Source of the DNA: Ottowia flava | GTDB lineage: Bacteria > Pseudomonadota > Gammaproteobacteria > Burkholderiales > Burkholderiaceae_C | Length of the DNA: 64,000 nucleotides | Reading direction: 5' to 3' | Assembly (NCBI RefSeq): GCF_042680565.1 | Contig: NZ_JBHUEJ010000008.1 | Span: 62,001 to 126,000, forward strand | Shown: one piece after another, positions 34,968 to 43,181 of the stretch | Layout: each line of letters starts with the position of its first letter | How positions within the stretch are numbered: position 1 is the stretch's first letter | Notes under the pieces: generated by a model | Database searches by the model: none | Told to the model about the DNA's origin: nothing | What the model saw: only the letters and a program-made list of their open reading frames with translations | Position numbers and translations under genes: made by a program

Positions 34968-36737
34968 ATGGCTTCTTTTGAAGAAAATCACGCGCTGACG
35001 CAGGATGAGCCTGCGCAGGCAGCTATTGAAAACGCAGCAAATGCGGTGGCCGTTGCCGCGGCCACGCCTGCTGATGATGTCGCCGCACCCGCGGCCGACG
35101 ACACCGCCGTGCCCGGCGCGGCCTTTGCCGCCCTGGGCCTGGCGCCCGAGCTCGTCGCCGCCGTGCGCGACATGGGCTACACCGAACCGACCGCCGTGCA
35201 GCAACGCACGATCCCGCTGGCCCTGGCCGGTGAGGAAGGTGGCGGTGCCTTCAACGACCTGATGGTCAGCAGCCAGACCGGCAGCGGCAAAACCGCGGCC
35301 TTCTTGCTGCCCGTGCTGCACACCTTGATCCAGCAGCAAGACGAAATCGCCGCCGCTGAAAAGGCCGCGTGGGACGCCAAGGTCACCGCCGCGCTGTCGG
35401 CGGGCGAGCCCGCGCCCAAGCGTCCGCGCCGCAAGAACCCGACCGATTCGCGCCACTTCAAGCCGGCCGTGCCGGGTGCGCTGGTGCTGTGCCCCACGCG
35501 CGAACTGGCGCAACAGGTGGCCGCCGACGCGATCGACCTGGTCAAGCACTGCCGCGGCCTGCGTGTGGCCAGCGTGGTCGGTGGCATGCCGTACCAGCTG
35601 CAGATCGCCCGCCTGCAGAACGCCAACCTGATGGTGGCCACGCCCGGCCGTCTGCTGGACCTGGCCCGCAGCGGCCAGATCAAGCTGGACCAGGTGCGCT
35701 TTTTGGTCATGGACGAGGCCGACCGCATGCTCGACCTCGGCTTTGCCGACGATCTGGCTGAAGTGCACCAACTGACGTCGCAACGCCAGCAAACCATGAT
35801 GTTCAGCGCCACCTTTGCGCCGCGCATCCAGCAGCTGGCCATGCGCGTCATGCACGACAACGGCGCCAAGGTCCGTAAAGTGCAGATCGCCACGCCGCAA
35901 GAGCAGCACGCCAACATCCGCCAGGAGCTGTACTGGGCCGACAGCCCCGAGCACAAGCGCCGTTTGCTGGACTACTGGCTGCGCGACCCGAGCATCGACC
36001 AGGCCATCGTCTTCGCCTGCACGCAGGTGGAATGTGAACAGCTGGCCGAAGAGCTGCAGCAGACCGGCTTTGCCGCCGTGTCCCTGCACGGCGCCTTGAG
36101 CCAGGCCGTGCGCAACCGCCGCCTGTCGGCCCTCCGCGACGGCCGTGTGCAAATCCTGGTCGCCACCGACGTGGCCGCCCGCGGCATTGACGTGCCTACG
36201 GTGACCCACGTCATCAACTTCGGCCTGCCGATGAAGGCCGAGGACTACACCCACCGCATCGGCCGCACCGGCCGCGCTGGGCGCGACGGCCTGGCCATCA
36301 CCCTGGCCGAGTTCCGCGACCGCCGCCGCTTGGCCGACATCGAAGCGCACACACGCCAGCCGTTCAAGCCGCTCTTGATCGAAGGCCTGGAGCCAACGCG
36401 CCACTACCCGCCCATCACGCAGGACGCCCCTGCGCGCAAAGGCGGCGGCGGTGGCCGCGGCGGCCCGCGCCGCAGCTTCGGCGGTGGTGGTGACCGCTTT
36501 GGTGGTGACCGTTTCGGTGGTGGCGAACGCCGCTTTGAAGAGCGCCGCGGCCCCCGCATGATCGGTGGCGGTTTTGAAGGTAAATCGGGCTCCGGCCGGC
36601 GCCAGGAAGGCGCAGGCAGCTCCCGCTTCGATAGCGGCCGCCCGGCACCGGCCCACGCCAAACACGGCGCCCGCCCGGCCGCCCGCCCCGCTGGCGCACC
36701 GCGCGCCGCCAAGCCTTACGCACCGAAAAGTCGTTAA
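34968..36737 (+). CDS. DEAD-box ATP-dependent RNA helicase (RhlE-like) with Gly/Arg-rich tail
   Basis: A 589-residue RNA helicase acting in ribosome assembly or RNA decay. Motifs in order are the Q motif (GYTEPTAVQQRTIPLAL), motif I SQTGSGKTAAF, Ia PTRELAQQV, ATPGRLLD, motif II VMDEADRMLDLGF, III FSATFAPRI, V VATDVAARGIDV and VI HRIGRTGRAGRDG. The C-terminus has RGG-like repeats (GGGGGRGGPRRSF, then GGGDRFGGDRFGGGERRF) for RNA binding. The N-terminus before the Q motif is long, Ala-rich and includes a repeat-derived segment (EPAQAAIENA). I chose the ATG at 34968; the frame stays open upstream but without conserved sequence. Confidence 0.93.
   Translation: MASFEENHALTQDEPAQAAIENAANAVAVAAATPADDVAAPAADDTAVPGAAFAALGLAPELVAAVRDMGYTEPTAVQQRTIPLALAGEEGGGAFNDLMVSSQTGSGKTAAFLLPVLHTLIQQQDEIAAAEKAAWDAKVTAALSAGEPAPKRPRRKNPTDSRHFKPAVPGALVLCPTRELAQQVAADAIDLVKHCRGLRVASVVGGMPYQLQIARLQNANLMVATPGRLLDLARSGQIKLDQVRFLVMDEADRMLDLGFADDLAEVHQLTSQRQQTMMFSATFAPRIQQLAMRVMHDNGAKVRKVQIATPQEQHANIRQELYWADSPEHKRRLLDYWLRDPSIDQAIVFACTQVECEQLAEELQQTGFAAVSLHGALSQAVRNRRLSALRDGRVQILVATDVAARGIDVPTVTHVINFGLPMKAEDYTHRIGRTGRAGRDGLAITLAEFRDRRRLADIEAHTRQPFKPLLIEGLEPTRHYPPITQDAPARKGGGGGRGGPRRSFGGGGDRFGGDRFGGGERRFEERRGPRMIGGGFEGKSGSGRRQEGAGSSRFDSGRPAPAHAKHGARPAARPAGAPRAAKPYAPKSR
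35008..35036 (+). repeat. dispersed repeat core inside the helicase N-terminus
   Basis: CCTGCGCAGGCAGCTATTGA is identical to the core of intergenic copies such as that at 47106-47149. It is read in frame as PAQAAIE in the poorly conserved N-terminal lead. Confidence 0.6.
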
Positions 36738-36758
36738 GCCAACGGGGTGTGAACCCCA

Positions 36759-36787
36759 GGGCGCGGTGAATGCCGCGCCCACTTTTT
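36759..36787 (+). terminator. first terminator after the helicase gene
   Basis: The stem GGGCGCGG/CCGCGCCC with a six-base loop is followed by ACTTTTTC. Confidence 0.8.
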
Positions 36788-36791
36788 CTTG

Positions 36792-36817
36792 AAAGCCGCC
36801 TTGTGCGGCTTTTTTTG
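36792..36817 (+). terminator. second, tandem terminator after the helicase gene
   Basis: The stem AAAGCCGC/GCGGCTTT with a five-base loop is followed by a run of T. It directly follows the first terminator and ends just before the convergent DUF3427-like gene. Confidence 0.8.
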
Positions 36818-36828
36818 TGCGCTATCAG

Positions 36829-37224
36829 TTAAGGTAGGGCGAAGACGAACCGGCTTGGTCGGTCAGAAAAGAGCTGCTGGCTAACCAGCGTAAGTTTTCC
36901 AAGGTAGGTGAACTGCATCCGGTGCTGAGCGCGGTGGAAGAGGTGAATCTGATCACCACTCTCGCGTGCGCCAAGAATTCGTTGTTCACCAAAGTGATCC
37001 GTCGGACCTTCCCACTCCAGACGATCTCCTGTGAGGGCGTCTTGATAGGGTTCGGCTGAGTTCTGCTTGTGTTCCGTGACAAACAGGATGATCTTGTCGT
37101 CTTGGGCTGGTGTAACGACCCCTCGCGCAATCGCGTGGAAGCTTGAGTAGTCCCACAGCTTCGCGAGTGTTTCTCGAGAGTAGGTTTGGCCAACGATGAT
37201 CGATGCGAAAGTGACTTGCGACAT
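36829..37224 (-). CDS. stand-alone DUF3427-like domain protein (uncertain)
   Basis: A protein of about 131 residues with the pattern VGQTYSRETLAKLWDYSS, then DDKIILFVTEHKQNSAEPYQ, LEWEGPTDHFGEQRIL, and IHLFHRAQHRMQFTYLGKLT. This resembles the DUF3427 domain that usually sits at the C-terminus of restriction-type helicases and HNH nucleases, but here it stands alone. Its codons are clearly less GC-rich than those of its neighbours, which suggests recent arrival. The start is unsure: ATG 37224 is used here, with TTG 37254 (preceded by AGGAG) possible. No nuclease or helicase partner lies beside it. Confidence 0.6.
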   Translation of the reverse strand: MSQVTFASIIVGQTYSRETLAKLWDYSSFHAIARGVVTPAQDDKIILFVTEHKQNSAEPYQDALTGDRLEWEGPTDHFGEQRILGARESGDQIHLFHRAQHRMQFTYLGKLTLVSQQLFSDRPSRFVFALP

Positions 37225-37272
37225 GGTTTCTAGCTGGCTTCGAGTGTGCGCCAAGGGCTCCTGGGCATTAGA

Positions 37273-38688
37273 TTAGATAAGCACCCGCCCTGGATTCATC
37301 AGCCCCTGCGGGTCCAGCGCCTGCTTGATGCTGCGCATCAGCTGCAAGGCGACGGCTGATTTGTAGTGAGGCAGTTTGGCTGCTTTCAGGCTGCCGATGC
37401 CGTGTTCGGCGCTGATCGAGCCGTTATGCCGCGCGACGGCGTCGAACACCAGGGCGTTGATGCGGTCTTCTTCATCGCGCAGGAAGGCCTGCGCATCGCC
37501 GCCCTCGGGCGCCTGCACGTTGTAGTGCAGGTTGCCGTCGCCCAGGTGGCCGAAGTCGACCAGGCGCACGCCGGGGACTTCGCGCGCGAGCAGGGCGTCG
37601 GTTTCGGCGACGAAGGCGGGAATGCGCGACACCGGCAGGCTGATGTCGTGCTTGATGTTCAGGCCCTCTTCGGCCTGGGCCAGCGGAATGCTTTCGCGGA
37701 TGTGCCACAGGCCCTTTGCCTGGGTCAGGTTCTCGGCGACGACGGCGTCGGTGACGCAGCCGGCGGCCAGCGCGCCTTCCAGCAGCGCTTCAAAGCGGTC
37801 GCGCGCGTGGGCTTCGGATTCGCTGTCGGAGTTTTCCAGCAGCACGCACCAGAGCGATTCGCGCCACAGCGGCACGCGCAGTTGCGGGTAGTGTTTGTCG
37901 ACCAGGCTGAGGGCGAACTGGCCCATCACTTCAAAGCCCGTCAAGCCCGCGCCCAGTTGCCCGTGCGCCAGGCCGAGCAGCTCGACCGCGGCCTCCATCG
38001 ACGGCACGGCAGCCCAGGCGGTGAGCTTGGCGGCCGGCTGCGGGTACAGCTTCATCGTGGCGGCGGTGATGATGCCCAGCGTTCCTTCGCTGCCGATGAA
38101 CAAATCGCGCAGGTCGTAGCCGGTGTTGTCCTTGCGCAGGCCGGTCAGGCCGTGCCAGATGTCGCCCTGCGGCGTGACCACTTCCAGGCCCAGGCACAGC
38201 TCGCGTGCGTTGCCGTAGCGCACGACCTGCGTGCCGCCGGCGTTGGTCGCCAGGTTGCCGCCGATGGTGCAACTACCTTCGGCCGCCAGACTGAGCGGGA
38301 ACAGAAAGCCTGCGTCGGCCGCGGCGGCTTGCAGGTTCTGCAGGATCGCGCCGGCTTCGACCGTGAGCGTCAGGTTGGCCGCATCGATGGCGCGCACCTT
38401 GTCCATGCGCCGCAGGCTGAGCACGACCTGCGTGCCGGTCTCGTCCGGCACCGAGCCGACGGCCAGGCCCGTGTTGCCGCCTTGCGGCACGATGGTGCCG
38501 CCGTGCTGGGCGCAGGCGCGCACCACGGCGGCCACCTGCTCGGCGTCGGCCGGGCGCACCACGGCCAGCGCGCGGCCGCGGGCGCGGCGGCGCCAGTCTT
38601 GTTCGTACGCCGTCAAATCGCCGTCGGTCAGCACGTGGGCGGTGCCGACGGCTTGCTGCAGAGCTTGGACAAGGGCAGAGGAAGTCAT
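37273..38688 (-). CDS. FAD-linked oxidase, D-2-hydroxyglutarate/D-lactate dehydrogenase family
   Basis: A 471-residue flavoprotein of the VAO/GlcD family. The FAD-binding PCMH domain is seen in IVPQGGNTGLAVGSVPD and CTIGGNLATNAGGTQVVRYG followed by FIGSEGTLGIIT. The C-terminal half has VDFGHLGDGNLHYNV, whose histidines bind the active metal, and ISAEHGIGSLK. These mark D-2-hydroxyacid dehydrogenases such as D2HGDH. It is a single gene; substrate cannot be fixed by eye. A dispersed repeat copy lies just upstream of its start. Confidence 0.9.
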   Translation of the reverse strand: MTSSALVQALQQAVGTAHVLTDGDLTAYEQDWRRRARGRALAVVRPADAEQVAAVVRACAQHGGTIVPQGGNTGLAVGSVPDETGTQVVLSLRRMDKVRAIDAANLTLTVEAGAILQNLQAAAADAGFLFPLSLAAEGSCTIGGNLATNAGGTQVVRYGNARELCLGLEVVTPQGDIWHGLTGLRKDNTGYDLRDLFIGSEGTLGIITAATMKLYPQPAAKLTAWAAVPSMEAAVELLGLAHGQLGAGLTGFEVMGQFALSLVDKHYPQLRVPLWRESLWCVLLENSDSESEAHARDRFEALLEGALAAGCVTDAVVAENLTQAKGLWHIRESIPLAQAEEGLNIKHDISLPVSRIPAFVAETDALLAREVPGVRLVDFGHLGDGNLHYNVQAPEGGDAQAFLRDEEDRINALVFDAVARHNGSISAEHGIGSLKAAKLPHYKSAVALQLMRSIKQALDPQGLMNPGRVLI

Positions 38689-38694
38689 GCTGAA

Positions 38695-38752
38695 TGCTAT
38701 TGAAGTGGTAGCTGGTTGCGCAGATTCATCTAGGGCTTCAGGCCGATTCGAT
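38695..38752. repeat. dispersed repeat copy upstream of the FAD-linked oxidase
   Basis: Contains GTAGCTGGTTGCGCAGATTC followed by ATCTAGGGCTTCAGGCCGAT, the clearest full-length form in the plus orientation. It lies right before the oxidase start, in the gap toward mobR. Confidence 0.8.
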
Positions 38753-38852
38753 GACTATTCTGGGCTTTCACGGCGTCGCACGGGCAGCGGGTGCACGCGG
38801 ACTTCATCTTAGGCGCAGGGCGGTGCGCCTGGCCCGCGCGTGGTGATTTCGT

Positions 38853-39272
38853 TCAGCCTTCAATCACCTGACGCGCCATGCCCAGAAACTGCTCACGCTC
38901 GTTCGCGTTCAGGGGCTCCAGGATGTCGACCTGCAAGGCCTGCACCACGGGCAGCAGGGCGGCGAACATCGCCTCGCCGTCCTCGGTCAGCGACAGCACG
39001 CGCGCCCGGCGGTCGCGCTCGCTCACGGTGCGCAGGATCCAGCCCTTCTGCTCCAGCCGCTCGATCACGCCGCCGATCGTCGCGCGGTCGTAGGCGATGC
39101 GCTCGGCGACGCCCGCCTGGTCGATGCCGGGGTGCGCGCGGATGGCGTCCAGCGCGGCGAACTGCACCTGCGTCAAATCGAAGCCCGCCATCTGCGTGCG
39201 CTGGGCAAAGGTCTGGGTGGACTGCTGGTGCAGCCGGCGGATCAGGTGGCCCGCCATGTCGAGTGAATTCAT
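38853..39272 (-). CDS. mobR: MarR-family regulator, MobR-like
   Basis: A 139-residue winged-helix repressor with the core GIDQAGVAERIAYDRATIGGVIERLEQKGWIL and wing SERDRRARVLSLTEDGEA. It is divergent from a 3-hydroxybenzoate 4-hydroxylase gene, the same layout as mobR/mobA of Comamonas testosteroni, where MobR represses mobA until 3-hydroxybenzoate binds. The start ATG at 39272 has AGGAG close upstream. The name rests on that layout and general sequence likeness. Confidence 0.8.
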   Translation of the reverse strand: MNSLDMAGHLIRRLHQQSTQTFAQRTQMAGFDLTQVQFAALDAIRAHPGIDQAGVAERIAYDRATIGGVIERLEQKGWILRTVSERDRRARVLSLTEDGEAMFAALLPVVQALQVDILEPLNANEREQFLGMARQVIEG

Positions 39273-39334
39273 GGCTCCTGCGGCCTCCGGTGCGTTGGTG
39301 CTGAGCTGACGGGCGTTGTGTCGGTCAATTGATA

Positions 39335-39346
39335 TGTATTCATACA
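39335..39346. promoter_or_regulatory. TGTATTCATACA palindrome, likely MobR operator
   Basis: TGTAT and ATACA form an exact inverted repeat around TC, in an unusually AT-rich divergent region (39320-39380). A possible mobA promoter TGGACG (39350-39355) with TATTAT (39373-39378), 17 bp apart, lies next to it, so a bound repressor could block both genes. Confidence 0.55.
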
Positions 39347-39430
39347 GTATGGACGCGAATAGTAAGTATAGATATTATGAAGGCCGCGCCAACCACTTGA
39401 CCTTGGCGCCCAGACGCAAGGAGACAGGTG

Positions 39431-41341
39431 ATGCAGTTCTACAAGAATGGATTTCGCGGCGGCAACCCCGACATCAAGGAGGCCGCGCCCCACCGCCGCA
39501 ACCGCGGCACCAACGAGCCGCTGCCGGAGAAGGTGGACGTGCTGATCGCGGGCACTGGGCCGGCCGGCCTCTGCTTGGCGGCGCAGCTGGCGCAGTTCCC
39601 CGACATCAGCACCATGATCGTCGAACGCATGCCCAGCAACATCATCAAGGGCAAGGCCGACGGCATCAACACGCGCAGCATGGAGATGTTTCAGGCCTTC
39701 GGCTTTGCCGACAAGGTCAAGCGCGAGACCTACTGGGTCAACCAGACCGCGTTCTGGATGCCCGACCCGGCCAACCCTGCGCACATCCGCCGCGTGGGCC
39801 GTGTGCAGGACGTGGCCGACGACAGCTCGGAAATGCCGCACATCCTGATCAACCAGGCGCGGCTGCACGAGCTGTTCCTGGAGGTGATGAAGAACTCGGC
39901 CTCGCGCCTGGAGCCCGACTACGGCTGGGAAGTGGTCGGCCTGACGGTGGACCCGAAGACCGACGACCATCCCGTGACGGTGACGCTGAAGGATTCGTCC
40001 GGCATCAACTGGTGGGCGACGCGCACGGTACGTGCGAACTATGTGGTCGGCTGCGACGGCGCCCATTCGGCGGTGCGCAAGGCGATCGGCGGCGAGCTGC
40101 ACGGCGACGCAGCGCACCAGGCCTGGGGCGTGATGGACATCCTGGCCAATACCGATTTTCCCGACGTGCGGCAAAAATGCCTGATCTCGTCGGCGAACGA
40201 GGGCAACGTGCTCATCCTGCCGCGCGAGGGCGGGTACGTGTTCCGCATGTATGTCGAGCTGGACAAGCTCAACCCCGACGAGAAAGCGGCCAACCGTAAG
40301 CTGACGCAAGAGGACATGATCGCGGCGGCCAACCGCATCATCCGCCCGTATGCGCTGGACGTGAAGGAAGTCGTCTGGTGGTCGATCTACGACATCGGGC
40401 ACAGCATCACCGACAAGTTCGACGACGTGCCCGAGGGCTCGGACCGGGCACCGCGCGTCTTCACCGCGGGCGATGCCTGCCACACGCATTCGCCCAAGGC
40501 GGGGCAGGGCATGAACGTGTCGATGCAGGACACCTTCAACCTGGGTTGGAAGCTGGTGCACGTGCTGCAGGGCCGCGCCGACGCGAGTTTGCTGCGCAGC
40601 TATTCGAAAGAGCGCCTGACCGAGGCCAAGCGCCTGGTCGACACCGACCACCACTGGTCGCGCGTGATGTCTGCCCCCACTACCCAGGCCGAGCGCGACG
40701 GCACCGAAGAGCCGCGCATCATTCGCCAGTTCAAGGAAAACCTTGAATTCACCGGCGGCACGGCCGTGAAGTACGACACCTCGAACCTGTTCGCGCCTGG
40801 CACGCACCAGTCGCTGGCCAAGGGCGAGGCGATCGGCCGGCGCTTCCATTCGGCGCCGGTGGTGCGGGTGTCGGACGCCAAGCAGATGCAACTGGGCCAC
40901 GCCGCTGAGGCCGACGCGCGCTGGCGCATCTACGCCTTCGCTGGCAAGGCGGACGGCTCGAACCCCGGTTCGGCCATCCACCAACTGGCGGACTGGCTGG
41001 AAAAAGACCCCCAATCCCCGGTCGTCAAGCACACCCGCCCCGGCGAGGACGTGGACGCCGTCATCGACTTCCGCGCCATCTTCCAGCAGACCTTTGATGA
41101 GCTGGCCTACGAGCACATGCCCTCGTTGCTCAAGCCTCAGACCGGCAAGCTGGGGCTGCAGGACCACGAAAAGGTGTTCTGCGTCGACCACAAGGGCGCG
41201 GGCGACATCTTCGACATGCGCCGCATCGACCGCGAAAAGGGCTGCATGGTGGTCGTGCGGCCGGACCAGTACGTGGCGCACGTGCTGCCGCTCAATGGCT
41301 TTGACGAGCTGGCGGCGTTCTTCGCGGGCATCCTGCGCTGA
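39431..41341 (+). CDS. mobA: 3-hydroxybenzoate 4-monooxygenase
   Basis: MobA hydroxylates 3-hydroxybenzoate to protocatechuate with NADPH and O2. The 636-residue protein begins MQFYKNGFRGGNPDI, like the Comamonas enzyme (639 residues). FAD motifs are DVLIAGTGPAGLCLAAQLA and PRVFTAGDACHTHSPKAGQG followed by MNVSMQDTFNLGWKL; the C-terminal thioredoxin-like domain ends VVRPDQYVAHVLPLNGFDEL. The ATG at 39431 has AAGGAG eight bases upstream; a GTG one codon earlier is possible. No protocatechuate ring-cleavage genes follow, so those must be elsewhere. Phenol 2-monooxygenase is the closest alternative reading. Confidence 0.88.
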   Translation: MQFYKNGFRGGNPDIKEAAPHRRNRGTNEPLPEKVDVLIAGTGPAGLCLAAQLAQFPDISTMIVERMPSNIIKGKADGINTRSMEMFQAFGFADKVKRETYWVNQTAFWMPDPANPAHIRRVGRVQDVADDSSEMPHILINQARLHELFLEVMKNSASRLEPDYGWEVVGLTVDPKTDDHPVTVTLKDSSGINWWATRTVRANYVVGCDGAHSAVRKAIGGELHGDAAHQAWGVMDILANTDFPDVRQKCLISSANEGNVLILPREGGYVFRMYVELDKLNPDEKAANRKLTQEDMIAAANRIIRPYALDVKEVVWWSIYDIGHSITDKFDDVPEGSDRAPRVFTAGDACHTHSPKAGQGMNVSMQDTFNLGWKLVHVLQGRADASLLRSYSKERLTEAKRLVDTDHHWSRVMSAPTTQAERDGTEEPRIIRQFKENLEFTGGTAVKYDTSNLFAPGTHQSLAKGEAIGRRFHSAPVVRVSDAKQMQLGHAAEADARWRIYAFAGKADGSNPGSAIHQLADWLEKDPQSPVVKHTRPGEDVDAVIDFRAIFQQTFDELAYEHMPSLLKPQTGKLGLQDHEKVFCVDHKGAGDIFDMRRIDREKGCMVVVRPDQYVAHVLPLNGFDELAAFFAGILR

Positions 41342-41374
41342 GCCGCGTCCGCCGCGCGCTCCGCGGGCGGCAGG

Positions 41375-41800
41375 TCAGGTGCCTGAAACCGCGGCCGCCG
41401 CCTTGGCCTCGCGCTGTCGCAGGCGGATGTGCGCGGTGCACGCCACAAACAGGATCACCACCAACACCACTTCGCCCCACGCGTAGTAAGACGACGGCGC
41501 GCGGTCGCTGGTGGCGCGTACCACGCCTTCGACGAAATACAGCCAGATGAACAAGGCCAGAGCGCGGTAGGTGTACATGCGCATGCGCAGCAGTCCGGGC
41601 AGTGCCAGCAGCAGCGGCAGCGCCTTGAGTGCCAACCAGGAACCGCCCGGGCGCAGCGGCGCCAGCCAGAGCTCCCACGCCAGGCACAGCGCGGTCAGCG
41701 CCAGCAGCGCCAGCACGGCGATGGCGCGCGTGGTGCGGGCGGACGAGGGGGAGGGCGCTGGTGCAGGAACGGAAGGCGAGGGCATGGGCGGTGGCATCAT
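41375..41800 (-). CDS. DUF2069 integral membrane protein
   Basis: A membrane protein of about 141 residues with four predicted helices (IAVLALLALTALCLAWELW, SWLALKALPLLLALPGLL, YRALALFIWLYFVEGVVRA, EVVLVVILFVACTAHI). The block WLAPLRPGGSWLALKALPLL is characteristic of DUF2069. The N-terminus is Pro/Ser-rich. The start is uncertain among ATGs at 41809, 41800 and 41797; any of these lies within 12 bases of the divergent yihY start. Function unknown. Confidence 0.8.
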   Translation of the reverse strand: MMPPPMPSPSVPAPAPSPSSARTTRAIAVLALLALTALCLAWELWLAPLRPGGSWLALKALPLLLALPGLLRMRMYTYRALALFIWLYFVEGVVRATSDRAPSSYYAWGEVVLVVILFVACTAHIRLRQREAKAAAAVSGT

Positions 41801-41807
41801 ACCGACC

Positions 41808-43121
41808 ATGAATCTGGACGGGCTCAAGAACCGGCTGCGGACCTTTGTCACGGACATCACCGACTTCCCGGTGCTGCCGACGGCCGCCACGCTGTGGGAG
41901 CGCTTCCAGCAGGACCGCCTTGGCCTGACGGCCAGCTCGCTCACCTTCACGACCACGCTGGCACTGGTGCCGTTCTTTGCCGTGGTGCTAGCGGTGTTCA
42001 CGGCCTTCCCGCTGTTTGCCGAGCTGAAGGACGCGCTGGAGCAGTGGCTGATCGACAGCCTGATTCCCGCCAGCATCTCCCGCAACGTGCTGGACTACCT
42101 TACCCAGTTCGCCACCAAGGCGAGCGAGTTGGGCACCGTTGGCCTGGCCGTGCTGTTCATCACGGCGCTGTCGCTGATGCTGACGATCGACCACACGCTG
42201 AACGCCATCTGGCGCGTCAGCGCCCGCCGCCCGCTGGGCCAGCGCCTGCTGGTGTACTGGGCCGCGTTGACGCTGGGGCCGCTGGTGCTGGGCGGCAGCC
42301 TGGCGATCACCTCCTACGTGGTCAGCCATTCGCGCGGACTGATCCCCGTGATGCCCGGCGGTTTGAACTTGGCGCTGGACACGTTGCAGGCCGCCTTGAT
42401 GGTCGGTGGCCTGACGCTGCTGTACCGCTTCGTGCCGAACACGCCGGTGAAGTGGAAGCACGCTTTGGCTGGCGCGGTGTTCGTGGCCGTGTGCATCGGT
42501 CTGGCCAAGCAGATCCTGGGCTGGTACCTGTCCAGCATGCCCACGTATTCGCTGATCTACGGGGCCTTCGCCACGGTGCCGATCCTGTTGCTGTGGATCT
42601 ACCTCAGCTGGCTGATCGTGCTGTTCGGCGCCGTCATCGCGGCCTACCTGCCCAGCCTGCTCTCGGGCGTGGCGCGGCGCGGCGGTGGGCCGGGCTGGGA
42701 ATTTCAGCTGGCGGTAGAAGTGCTGCAGGCCCTGGCACGCATGCGCGGCACGGCCACGCGGGGCCTGAAGCTGCCGCAGCTGGCCAACCTGCTGCGGGTC
42801 GACAGCTTGCAGCTCAGCCCGGTGTTGGAAGCCCTGGCGTCGCTGGACTGGGTCGGCCAGCTGGCGACCGACCGCGACAACGAAGAGCCGCGCCACGTGC
42901 TGCTGATCGAGCCCGCCAAGGAGCCCCTGCGCCCGCTGGTCGAGCGCCTGCTGCTCAAGCCCGACCGCGCGCTGGACGCCTGGTGGCAGAACGAAGGGGT
43001 GGCCGGCCTCACCGTGGCCGACCTGCTGAACGTGCCCGCGCCCCACGCGGCCGATGCTCTGCCGCAGGCGAAGGCCAAAGGCGATTTCAAGTCAAATCAG
43101 GCCTCAGTCCTACGGGAATAA
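41808..43121 (+). CDS. YihY/BrkB family inner membrane protein with C-terminal winged-helix region
   Basis: A 437-residue protein. The first 290 residues are the six-helix YihY domain (LGLTASSLTFTTTLALVPFF, then MLTIDHTLNAIWRV and ILLLWIYLSWLIVLFGAVIA). The remainder is soluble, with LPQLANLLRVDSLQLSPVLEAL, a winged-helix-like stretch common in the beta-proteobacterial form. The old link to RNase BN is withdrawn and the function is not settled. The last residues (KSNQASVLRE) and the stop are encoded by a dispersed repeat copy. It starts within bases of the divergent DUF2069 gene. Confidence 0.9.
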   Translation: MNLDGLKNRLRTFVTDITDFPVLPTAATLWERFQQDRLGLTASSLTFTTTLALVPFFAVVLAVFTAFPLFAELKDALEQWLIDSLIPASISRNVLDYLTQFATKASELGTVGLAVLFITALSLMLTIDHTLNAIWRVSARRPLGQRLLVYWAALTLGPLVLGGSLAITSYVVSHSRGLIPVMPGGLNLALDTLQAALMVGGLTLLYRFVPNTPVKWKHALAGAVFVAVCIGLAKQILGWYLSSMPTYSLIYGAFATVPILLLWIYLSWLIVLFGAVIAAYLPSLLSGVARRGGGPGWEFQLAVEVLQALARMRGTATRGLKLPQLANLLRVDSLQLSPVLEALASLDWVGQLATDRDNEEPRHVLLIEPAKEPLRPLVERLLLKPDRALDAWWQNEGVAGLTVADLLNVPAPHAADALPQAKAKGDFKSNQASVLRE

Positions 43122-43147
43122 GCGCGGCCAGCTATTGAAAAAGTAGC
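43083..43147. repeat. dispersed repeat copy covering the yihY 3' end
   Basis: Begins GATTTCAAGTCAAATCAGGC, has CAGTCCTACGGGAATAAGCG, and ends GCCAGCTATTGAAAAAGTAG. The TAA that ends yihY lies inside. It stands between yihY and the convergent hydrolase gene. Confidence 0.8.
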
Positions 43148-43181
43148 TGACGCCGTGATTCTCGCCCATCGAGCGCTTGGA

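Noticed and set aside
34854..36782. Minus-strand open frame of 642 codons opposite the RNA helicase
   Set aside because: All helicase motifs are in order on the plus strand; the opposite frame shows only low-complexity Ala/Gly/His sequence.
39269..41281. Minus-strand open frame of 670 codons opposite mobA
   Set aside because: Mirror frame of a well-supported hydroxylase; repetitive His/Val/Arg composition and no start signals.
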